NCBI GenBank assembly: GCA_022426155.1
Contig: JAKMEE010000032.1
Span: 62,001 to 126,000 of the forward strand
Source: Candidatus Poseidonia sp.
GTDB lineage: Archaea; Thermoplasmatota; Poseidoniia; Poseidoniales; Poseidoniaceae
Length of the DNA: 64,000 nt
Reading direction: 5' to 3'
Under the pieces are notes generated by a model that searched no databases, had not been told where the DNA came from, and saw nothing but the letters and a program-made list of their open reading frames with translations. Numbering within the stretch: position 1 is the stretch's first letter; every line of letters begins with the position of its first letter. The translations under genes and the position numbers were made by a program. Below are positions 17,714-25,700 of this stretch, piece by piece.

Positions 17714-18193
17714 ATGGATGTTACAATTCTGCTAGGTTCGTCATCAGACATGCCCATCGCTGAGAAATGCACGAAAATTTTGAATCATTTTGGAGTCCCC
17801 TATCAATTGAGGGTTGCATCAGCACACCGCTCTCCAAAATTTGTCGAGGAAATTATCGGCGATGCATTGGATGATGGTTGTCAAATCTTCATCGCCATGG
17901 CAGGTTTGGCTGCGGCTCTCCCGGGTGCAGTTGCGGCGTTAACCACAAAACCAGTGATTGGTGTCCCTTGTGGCGGACGAGTACCCTACGACTCTTTGCT
18001 CTCCATTGTCCAACTTCCCCCAGGTGTTCCAGCAGCAACTGTTGGTGTTGACCGTGGTGATAACGCAGGTTATCTCGCAGTACAAATGCTCGCTCTCATC
18101 AATCCAACCTACGCCGCTGCACTGGAGCAAAATAAATTGGACCAAATTGAACGCGTGATGCAACAAGACCGAGACATCAACGGCGGTGCATGA
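17714..18193 (+). CDS. purE: N5-carboxyaminoimidazole ribonucleotide mutase
   Basis: This 159-residue enzyme of purine synthesis has the PurE signatures: LLGSSSDMPIAEKC, the substrate loop VASAHRSP, IAMAGLAAALPG and the late SIVQLPPGVPAATVGVD. It moves the carboxyl group from N5-CAIR to C4 to give CAIR (or carboxylates AIR if it is the class II form). The ATG at 17714 gives the normal N-terminus MDVTILLGSSS; an upstream in-frame ATG at 17684 would add ten residues. The stop is one base before the GMP synthase B start, so the two purine genes are co-transcribed. Confidence 0.93.
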   Translation: MDVTILLGSSSDMPIAEKCTKILNHFGVPYQLRVASAHRSPKFVEEIIGDALDDGCQIFIAMAGLAAALPGAVAALTTKPVIGVPCGGRVPYDSLLSIVQLPPGVPAATVGVDRGDNAGYLAVQMLALINPTYAAALEQNKLDQIERVMQQDRDINGGA

Positions 18194-18194
18194 G

Positions 18195-19142
18195 ATGTTT
18201 GATTCAGAGGAATTCATTGCTGAAAGTATTGAATCCCTCAAGACAACCATCGACGACATTGCAATCATTGCATGTTCAGGAGGCGTTGACTCCACCGTGG
18301 CTGCGGTGATTGCTAACAAAGCGGTAGGGGGCCTCTTACATTGTGTGTACGTCGACACCGGTTTCATGCGCAAGGGAGAGACTGAACAAATCGAGGCATT
18401 GCTGGAAGAGCAAGGCATCAACCTGGTCACCGTGCGAGCAGCAGACCGATATTTTGAGGCCTTGAAAGGCGTCACTGAGCCAGAACAAAAGCGTAAGGTC
18501 ATCGGTGAACTCTTCATCCGAATTTTTGAGGATGAGCAAGCAAAATGTGGTGCAAAATACCTCGTTCAAGGAACAATTGCTCCAGATTGGATTGAATCCG
18601 GTGGTGGTGTTCGTGACACCATCAAATCCCATCACAACGTTGGAGGCTTGCCAGAAGACATGACCTTGGAAGTTGTTGAACCATTACGTGACCTCTACAA
18701 AGACGAAGTTCGTGAACTTGCACGTGCATTGGAGATCAACGTCGCTGAACGCCAGCCTTTCCCCGGGCCTGGCCTTGCTGTTCGAACTCTTGGAGACTTG
18801 ACCCCAGAACGGGTTGGTGTTGTGCGTGAAGCCTGTGCGATTGTCGAAGAAGAATTTGAGGCAGCAGCAGAACGAGGCGAAATGCCAATCCCATGGCAAT
18901 ACTTCGCTGCGCTCCTTCCTGTTCGCAGCGTGGGGGTACATGGTGATGTGCGAGCTTACGGTGAGACAGTGGTCGTTCGAGCAGTTCAGTCCATGGATGG
19001 AATGTCTGCTAGATATTCAGAGATCCCCCATAGCGTCTTGCAGAAGATCAGCACACGAATTACCAACACCGTCAAAGGTGCAGTCAATCGAGTGGTATAC
19101 GACATCACTCACAAACCTCCAGGCACCATTGAATGGGAATGA
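18195..19142 (+). CDS. guaAB: GMP synthase subunit B (ATP pyrophosphatase)
   Basis: This protein of about 315 residues is the synthetase half of GMP synthase. It has the PP-loop SGGVDST, YLVQGTIAPDWIESGGG, SHHNVGGLP, PLRDLYKDEVR, RQPFPGPGLAVR and the C-terminal dimerisation end GTIEWE. It adenylates XMP and adds ammonia to make GMP. As in many archaea the glutaminase is a separate subunit, and that gene (guaAA) is not seen here. I prefer the ATG at 18195, directly after the purE stop; an in-frame GTG at 18186 would overlap it. A short GGCC-TCTT-GGCC hairpin at 19150-19161 follows the stop. Confidence 0.93.
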   Translation: MFDSEEFIAESIESLKTTIDDIAIIACSGGVDSTVAAVIANKAVGGLLHCVYVDTGFMRKGETEQIEALLEEQGINLVTVRAADRYFEALKGVTEPEQKRKVIGELFIRIFEDEQAKCGAKYLVQGTIAPDWIESGGGVRDTIKSHHNVGGLPEDMTLEVVEPLRDLYKDEVRELARALEINVAERQPFPGPGLAVRTLGDLTPERVGVVREACAIVEEEFEAAAERGEMPIPWQYFAALLPVRSVGVHGDVRAYGETVVVRAVQSMDGMSARYSEIPHSVLQKISTRITNTVKGAVNRVVYDITHKPPGTIEWE

Positions 19143-19180
19143 GAACCACGGCCTCTTGGCCTAGAGTTCTTTGCTTGCTT

Positions 19181-19339
19181 TCATTCAAGTCCTAACATGG
19201 ATGCGATGAGAACGAATCCAGTAATTCCAAGACATACCCAAAGGCCGATTTTTACAGAAGTAACTTTCTCAAGGGTCAATCCACCTTCAACGAGAAGTAA
19301 GCGGGCCCCTGCTTCACCCCATCCGTCATCCTCGGCCAT
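19181..19339 (-). CDS. Predicted 52-residue single-span membrane protein
   Basis: An ATG at 19339 opens a 52-codon frame ending in TGA at 19181. The product starts with an acidic segment (MAEDDGWGEAG), continues with an amphipathic stretch around LLLVEGG and ends with one clear membrane helix (about 31-48, KIGLWVCLGITGFVLIASM). An AT-rich TATA-like element lies 18-29 bases before the ATG, which would fit a leaderless transcript. I know no family for it. The support is promoter position plus protein character, so it could still be chance. Confidence 0.45.
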   Translation of the reverse strand: MAEDDGWGEAGARLLLVEGGLTLEKVTSVKIGLWVCLGITGFVLIASMLGLE

Positions 19340-19355
19340 AATTGCTTAAAATCAT

Positions 19356-19368
19356 GAATATATTTTGG
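19356..19368 (-). promoter_or_regulatory. TATA-like element for the 52-residue protein
   Basis: Read on the minus strand the bases are CCAAAATATATTC. A purine-rich BRE-like start followed by an ATATATT core 18-29 bases before the ATG at 19339 is what an archaeal leaderless promoter looks like. Confidence 0.45.
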
Positions 19369-19515
19369 AGATACGCTTACAAAAAGTGCTCAGTTTGAGC
19401 CTTAAAATGACTCAATATCAATTACAAAACCAAGTGATATCTTGGGTGCGTATTGGACGAAATTTACACGTTATACTCACGACTGAAACGCTTTCAGTAT
19501 CACGGTTTTTTTGTA

Positions 19516-19588
19516 CGCCGATTGTGGGGCTCGAACCCACGACCTTGGGATTAACAGTCCCACGCTCCACCAGCTAAGCTAAATCGGC
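19516..19588 (-). tRNA. tRNA-Asn (anticodon GTT)
   Basis: On the minus strand the acceptor stem GCCGATT pairs with AATCGGC, the anticodon stem TGGGA/TCCCA holds the loop CTGTTAA (anticodon GTT) and the T arm is GTGGG-TTCGAGC-CCCAC. The discriminator is G73, the archaeal identity base for tRNA-Asn. The 3' CCA is not encoded. No intron is present. A CATAAAGG element at 19610-19617 on the minus strand, about 25 bases upstream, may be its TATA box. Confidence 0.95.
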
Positions 19589-19609
19589 AAAGTTGGCGAG
19601 ATGCCTCCC

Positions 19610-19617
19610 CTTTATGA
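19610..19617 (-). promoter_or_regulatory. TATA-like box of tRNA-Asn
   Basis: CATAAAGG on the minus strand is centred about 25 bases before the first base of the tRNA, the normal distance for an archaeal TATA box. Confidence 0.45.
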
Positions 19618-19632
19618 CGGCTTCGTTCCATC

Positions 19633-20955
19633 TCATTCCACGATGGCAAGCAAGCGGGAGGTCACTTTCACCGGTTCTTCGTTGAGTTCCACCACTTGGT
19701 GAAGAAGTAATTTTTCTTCATCGGAAAGCGCTCTATTATGATAAAACGTGAATAACGGGTCATTTTGATTGACCGGGGCTCCTTGTTTTGCGTGAATTAC
19801 AACGCCCACTCCTGGATCAATGATATCCTCCAACTCCGTTCGGCCCGCACCGTGTGCTCTAGCCATTGAAGCGATTTTCATTGCATCATGAGATTTGACG
19901 TAACCAGATCTCGAAGCGAGGACGGTTGTTTCCTGCGAAGCAACATCAAGGACGGCTTCGGGTTGGTTGATGAGGTGTTTGGCAACATCAGAATCAACGC
20001 CTTGATGAATGCACAGTTGCTCAAACTTTTTGAGAGCCTGACCGTTTGTCAAAACCTGCTCAATTTTCCGTGTAGCATCAGCCATTGACAAGGTGTCATC
20101 GGTCATGCACAACAGAGTCGCTCCTTGCAAAACGACAAGTTCACGAGTGTCTGGGCTGCCCTGACCCTGCAGAACATGAATCGATTCAATGATCTCCAAT
20201 GAATTACCGACGTGAGTCCCAATTGGTTCGCCCATTGAAGTGATTTGCGCCCGAGCTTTGAATCCCATTGCTTTGGCCGTTCCAACCATGGAATGAGCAA
20301 GAGCCTCAGCATCCTCAATGGTTCGCATGAATGCCGCATTTCCACACTTGACATCCAATACCAGCGCTTCCAAGCCCTCGGCTGCTTTTTTTGAGATAAT
20401 GGATGCGGTAATCAAAGGAAGACTGTCAATCGTTCCAGTTACGTCTCTGATGGCATACAGAACCCCATCGGCTGGGGCAATAGATGGGTTTTGGACCGCA
20501 ATACAACATCCCACCGAATCCACCACTTCCTTCATTTCACTTGGACTGAGTGAACAATTGAATCCTGGAATGGATTCGAGTTTATCGATGGTCCCACCAG
20601 TATGACCCAAGCCTCTCCCTGCAAGCATGGGGACTCTTCGTCCACATGCGGCTAAGGCTGGCGCCAACATGATCGACATCTTATCTCCTACACCACCCGT
20701 GCTATGTTTGTCAACAACGGGTGGTCCTTCTTCCCATTCAAGGCGCTCCCCAGAATTCATCATCGTGGTGGTCAAAGCAGCCGTTTCTTCTTGCTGTAGT
20801 CCATATCGATGCACGGCTTTCAACCATCTTGTGGCATCGTGAGTTGAAACCTTGCCCGACGCGACACCTTGGACAAATTGAGCGATTTCCACATGGCTTT
20901 GACCGCTTCTTTGCTCGATGGAATGAATGAGTTTGTCGATGTTGACAACTGACAC
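19633..20955 (-). CDS. deoA: Thymidine/pyrimidine-nucleoside phosphorylase
   Basis: This 440-residue enzyme has the pyrimidine-nucleoside phosphorylase fingerprint VDKHSTGGVGDKMS for phosphate binding, then LAGRGLGHTGGTIDKLESIPG, a core SIISKKAAEGLEALVLDVKCG and a C-terminal domain with GRTELEDIIDPGVG. It splits thymidine (or uridine) with phosphate to base and (deoxy)ribose 1-phosphate. The length fits DeoA or Pdp rather than the longer archaeal AMP phosphorylase (about 500 residues, extra N-terminal domain). It is the last gene of a six-gene minus-strand run, nine bases after the oxygenase gene. Confidence 0.9.
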   Translation of the reverse strand: MSVVNIDKLIHSIEQRSGQSHVEIAQFVQGVASGKVSTHDATRWLKAVHRYGLQQEETAALTTTMMNSGERLEWEEGPPVVDKHSTGGVGDKMSIMLAPALAACGRRVPMLAGRGLGHTGGTIDKLESIPGFNCSLSPSEMKEVVDSVGCCIAVQNPSIAPADGVLYAIRDVTGTIDSLPLITASIISKKAAEGLEALVLDVKCGNAAFMRTIEDAEALAHSMVGTAKAMGFKARAQITSMGEPIGTHVGNSLEIIESIHVLQGQGSPDTRELVVLQGATLLCMTDDTLSMADATRKIEQVLTNGQALKKFEQLCIHQGVDSDVAKHLINQPEAVLDVASQETTVLASRSGYVKSHDAMKIASMARAHGAGRTELEDIIDPGVGVVIHAKQGAPVNQNDPLFTFYHNRALSDEEKLLLHQVVELNEEPVKVTSRLLAIVE

Positions 20956-20964
20956 AGATTCACC

Positions 20965-21912
20965 TCAGATTAATCCGATTTCCTTCAGTCGCTGATGCAA
21001 GAAATCACCTGCACTAATGCTCGAATAGAGGGCCTTGCCCCCTGTTTGAGCAATGTACTCGGGACGTGGTGTGAGGTCAATGTTATTTCGAGGATGAACG
21101 AACATTGGCATGGAATAGCGCCGTGATGATGCAACTGTTGGGTTGACGACTCGATGGGTGGTTGAACGGAACAACCCGTTCGTTAGATTCTGGAGCATAT
21201 CACCAGAATCCACGATGATTGAATTTTGGTCACCTTCGACTTTGATCCACGTTCCGTCATGGTCCATGACTTCCAATCCATCTGCGGTGGCCGTGACAAG
21301 GAGTGTGATGAAATTGATGTCTTCGTGGGCCGCAGAGCGAACGGCTCCTGCAGGCATGGTAGGGTTAAGCGGCGGATAGTGGATAAGTCGCATGATGGTG
21401 TTCCCATCAAGTGTCATTTCAGGGAGCCAATTCGCTGGTTTTCCAAGATAGAGGGAGCATGCTTCGAGCAATCGTTTTGACATTCGTTCCATGTTCGAAT
21501 ACAACGATTCAATCACGTTTTGAAATTCTGGTATCGATTCTGTTGGCCAAACATTTTCGGGATAGGTAGGTCGATCTCCGTTCTCAGGGTAAGGGCGCCC
21601 TGATTGCCAAAATTCCTTCAAATCGGGAGCAGGATTATCTTTAGCATGCTCGATACCAAATGCTGTATAGCCCCGTTGATGGGCAATCTCTGGGCGCAAA
21701 AAAATCCGTTTTTCTTTCTCAGTCATGTCAAAAAACGAATCGCATTGTTCGTAGGATTCATCGATGAGACTACGAGGGATGCCGTGATTGGTCAAGGCGA
21801 AAAAACCGATCTCCTTGAGGGAATTTCCCACTTGTTCTACGAACATTGCCCGTTCGTCGTCATCGTTAGAGAGGGCCAAACGATAATCCACGGTTGGGAT
21901 GGTTCGTGGCAT
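20965..21912 (-). CDS. 2OG-Fe(II) oxygenase, isopenicillin N synthase-like
   Basis: This 315-residue cytoplasmic protein starts with the DIOX_N-type segment (SLKEIGFFALTNHGIP) and has the iron-binding triad H196-x-D198 and H253, with R265-Y-S267 as the R-x-S motif that binds 2-oxoglutarate. It is therefore a non-haem iron dioxygenase of the IPNS/plant-dioxygenase family. The substrate is unknown; relatives oxidise small molecules, including pyrimidine bases in some lineages. The position between a BI-1 gene (7 bases) and thymidine phosphorylase (9 bases) makes a nucleoside-related substrate worth testing, but that is inference. Confidence 0.88.
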   Translation of the reverse strand: MPRTIPTVDYRLALSNDDDERAMFVEQVGNSLKEIGFFALTNHGIPRSLIDESYEQCDSFFDMTEKEKRIFLRPEIAHQRGYTAFGIEHAKDNPAPDLKEFWQSGRPYPENGDRPTYPENVWPTESIPEFQNVIESLYSNMERMSKRLLEACSLYLGKPANWLPEMTLDGNTIMRLIHYPPLNPTMPAGAVRSAAHEDINFITLLVTATADGLEVMDHDGTWIKVEGDQNSIIVDSGDMLQNLTNGLFRSTTHRVVNPTVASSRRYSMPMFVHPRNNIDLTPRPEYIAQTGGKALYSSISAGDFLHQRLKEIGLI

Positions 21913-21919
21913 GGTCGAC

Positions 21920-22684
21920 TCAATCCTGAATGAAGGTTCTTAATTTAGAGAGGAGTCTCAGTGTTTCGATGTAAATCCAAATGAGTGAAATGAGTATCCC
22001 GAACGCAGCATACCATTCCATGTTCTTTGGTGCGCCGTTCTTGACTCCAGCTTCAATAAACCCGAAATCGCTGATTAATGTTAGAGAGGCGACGATAAGA
22101 ATAAACAGTGTGAGGCCGATTCCAATCGGTCCTGAAGAATGGAGGAAGGGGACATCATATCCGGAAAACATTCCGAGGACAAAGGATGTCATGTAGAGGA
22201 AAAAGATGCTGATGACGAGTCCACCGATGACCTTGTTAAACATGGGTGTTGGGCGGATGATTCGTGACGCAAACATTGCGTACATAGTACCGGTGATACA
22301 AACGGTTCCAAACGCTGCTTGGAGTACAATACCCGGATAATATGCCTCCATGACAACGGACATACCACCCACTAACATGCCTTCGAAAAGAGCATAAAGA
22401 CTCATCAGAGCTACGGGATTTTGGGGTCGCATTGCGAAGGTAATCAAGGCGAGAACAAGCCCCACAATACATCCCCCGACAGAGAATATTGATGCATAGA
22501 TGAACATGTTTTCGCCAGCATTGAAACACACAAGGGCAGTGGCAAATGCACTAATGATGGTTAACGTTAGGAGGAATCCAATTTTGCGGAGGCTCCCCTG
22601 CAGAGTCATGGTTTCAACACCAGAAAGTGCTGCCATGAATTTGTTGTTCAGCACAGGATTACTGCTACGGTAGGTGATGGCCAT
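21920..22684 (-). CDS. Bax inhibitor-1 / YccA family membrane protein
   Basis: This 254-residue protein has about seven membrane segments. The N-terminus MAITYRSSNPVLNNKF followed by MTLQGSLRKIGFLL is typical of the YccA-like branch, as are YALFEGMLVGG and YPGIVLQAAFGTVCITGTMY. BI-1 family members conduct calcium or modulate membrane proteases; no precise role can be given. The ATG at 22684 is preferred; an upstream in-frame ATG at 22753 would overlap the preceding gene by 32 bases. The gap to that gene is 37 bases and to the next is 7, so it belongs to the long co-oriented unit. Confidence 0.85.
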   Translation of the reverse strand: MAITYRSSNPVLNNKFMAALSGVETMTLQGSLRKIGFLLTLTIISAFATALVCFNAGENMFIYASIFSVGGCIVGLVLALITFAMRPQNPVALMSLYALFEGMLVGGMSVVMEAYYPGIVLQAAFGTVCITGTMYAMFASRIIRPTPMFNKVIGGLVISIFFLYMTSFVLGMFSGYDVPFLHSSGPIGIGLTLFILIVASLTLISDFGFIEAGVKNGAPKNMEWYAAFGILISLIWIYIETLRLLSKLRTFIQD

Positions 22685-22721
22685 GTTGTGTGGTTCACTC
22701 GGTCCCGTTTGAATCTTGTTC

Positions 22722-25700
22722 TCAATCAGCGTGTTGAACGACCTGTTGGTCATAGTATTCTGCCAATTGGTCCATCGTCCATCCTTGCTTGAGATAGGTT
22801 TCAACCATTTCCATGTCCCAGCCGGGAACTCTCTCCAACATCTCTGAGGTGACAGTGAAACTTGGTTCTGGCGTGTTGGTCCCATCTAGGACAGGCTGTT
22901 CCCATTCAGGAGTTTGTGGTTCATCCATGATGTTGGCCAAATCAAAGGCTTCAGCCTCGAGTCCTTCTTTCTCATCGCCTCCCTTGCGGACGCTACGAAG
23001 GATTCCGTAAGCCCCGAATGAAAGTAAGAGGGCCCCGATCATCAACATGAGGAAGAATGTCTCTGCACTATCGCCAGCTGTGTTTTCTGCACCATCAGGG
23101 ATGTTTGCCGCACGTTGCTTCGATGAACAACCATTGGGGTCCGTGGCCGTACCAATGGGGGTTGTCCCAGGACATTGATCCACGCCGTTAAGAACCCCGT
23201 CTTCATCATCATCTGCAGTTTCATTCATAGGTGGTTCAGTTTCATTACCGTTCACTTCAATTCCAAGCAATTCACAACCAAGTGCATCGGATTCATTCAC
23301 GCCGTCACCGTCAGCGTCGGCTAATCGAAGAGCATCGATTGGACTCACATCGGTCATGCTTGTATTGAGTAAACTCACCAACGCCCATGCCACTTCCAGA
23401 CCATCGAGGATGCAATCTTGATCGGTATCTGGGTTGGTTGGGTCGCCTCCATGCAGCAGTTCAGCCTCATTGGTTAATCCATCGTTGTCGGCGTCATACG
23501 CACCTTCGTCCAACGAGGTGCCGAGCACAATTCTGCGGGTACGGTTCAATCCGTTTTCTTGTTCCCAGGCATCGTTCAAACCGTCTTGGTCGGTGTCCAC
23601 AAGAACGTCAACACGGTTCCAATCATCATGCCATGAGGCTAGGTAAGGAGCGGTAGCAACTTCGCTGGTGATGAAGAGCCCCATCTCTCTGTTTCGAACA
23701 AGGGCAGAATCGCCCCAATTGATGGAGGAAACGAGCACAGAGGATTCGTCAATAATGACACCTTTATTGTGTAATTTGTTCACGCTTTGACTCGGGCTCA
23801 TAACCACAGCATTGGTGTCGTAGCCCAAACTGGCATTCCATTCTTCATTCATCTGATCAACCACGCTTTGAATGTCTTCATCAAGGTAGGCTCCATTCAG
23901 GATTAAACGGATTCGAACGCCTCGCTGCGCCGCCTCTTCTAAAGCGCTCAAGAGGGGGTTATCTCCCCACCCGTAGGACCAATCCATGTCCAAATATTGC
24001 AACGAAAGCAGAATCTCTTCATCTGCTTCGTCCAACATTTTGACGAGTTCATTAATGCAATTATCAGGGCAAACTAAGAGCGTTGCCGTGTAATCTACTG
24101 TGAGGCCTTCAGTGATATTTCCAACAACGGATGAAGGGGTTGGGAATGACCAGCCAGTTGGGGCATCGGACATTTCCACGGGTGTGATGTGGCTCCTCAG
24201 GCTTGATTCATCGAAACGAAGGTGGGCTTGGACCATCGTTGCCAATGCAGAATCTTCAACGATCACTCCCCATTCACGGTTGGCTGAATTACCAGGGTAC
24301 GGATGCGAGGATGTTTTCCAATTTCCAGACCCCATCCATACGCTTGAATTATCACGTACGGCAACTTTGCTGTGGATGTAAGCATAGGGGTTTTCTCCCA
24401 TGTCGCCAAACCAATAGACGTCTATGCCTTCTGCGAGCAACGTTGTCGCCATGCCTCGATTGTTGTCAAGGTCAAATTCATTCCACCAATTGTCTCCATA
24501 GTCCAAGACGACGGTGACTTCCACACCGCGCTGATGTGCTTGAATCAAGGCATCCACGAGTTCAACGTGCTGAAGTTGGTACATGTGGACTTCAAGTGAG
24601 GAAGACGCACCGTTGATCCAGTTTAGGAGGTCAACCAAACCATCCTCAGGTCCGATGATTGGGGTGATGGTGCCCGTACTGGATAGGGTTGTGTTAAAGC
24701 AGAATGAACTTCCACCCAAACGGCTCCAGCGAGTGTGCCAATCTTGCACAGTATCGGTGTCAGGGGATTCTCCACAACCATCGCCTCGAAGATAAATCAG
24801 GTTGGCAAGGTTCGTAACGGGTTCGGCCAATGCGATACCGTTCCATCCTGTGACATCCACGGGGCCGTTTCCATACACCAAGGTGTCAACTTCAGTCGAT
24901 GACGGTGTAAGGAGTTGAATGGCCGCTCCTGAACTTGCGATGTAGAAACTTTGATCCAATGCTGAACTCAATTCCATGAGATCCCCATCCTCGTAACTGC
25001 TCAGGGAATCATCTGCAGTGAGAATGAGTGACGATTCGGGGTTGATGAACACATCATTGAATGTTGCATCATACACTGTTCCTGCACTTGAGACCGAACG
25101 GAGAATCCATCCTTCAAGCATGGCGAGTTTGGTGCCTTGGTTGGTAATTTCAATAAATTCCATATCATCTCCACCTTGATTTGTGGGCATGAATCGGGTG
25201 AATCGCAAATCATCAGGAGATGCCAGATTGGCTGGGTCAGGTTCTACTTCTCCTGGCGTTGGCCAGAGGGTGTGAATCCAACCATCCGTGCTTTGAGCAC
25301 CAGGTTGTAATGTCTGACAGTCGGTGATGACCGTCCAACTTGCGTAGGCGATCTCGTTGTTATCTGGGTCTGATAAAGCAATGGCATCACCAAGTCCAGT
25401 TAACACCCATTCATCCATCAATATGACAGCACGTTCGCCTACCTCAAGATGCGTGGTGTTGGGAAGTGTGGTGTTAGGGTTCCAGATGGCATCGGTGCGA
25501 ATGAAACGCTTACTTCCATCCCCAGACATCAACGACCAACGGCTCAAATTGACAACCTCAGAGCCAATATTGTGAACTTCAACCCAGTCCTCAAAGGGCT
25601 CGATGGAGTCATCGTTGCAATAAGGCAAAATTTCAGTAATGGCTACATCGGTTGAGCCATTATAAGCCGACCATGTCGGATTCACTTCGCCAGGTGTGGC

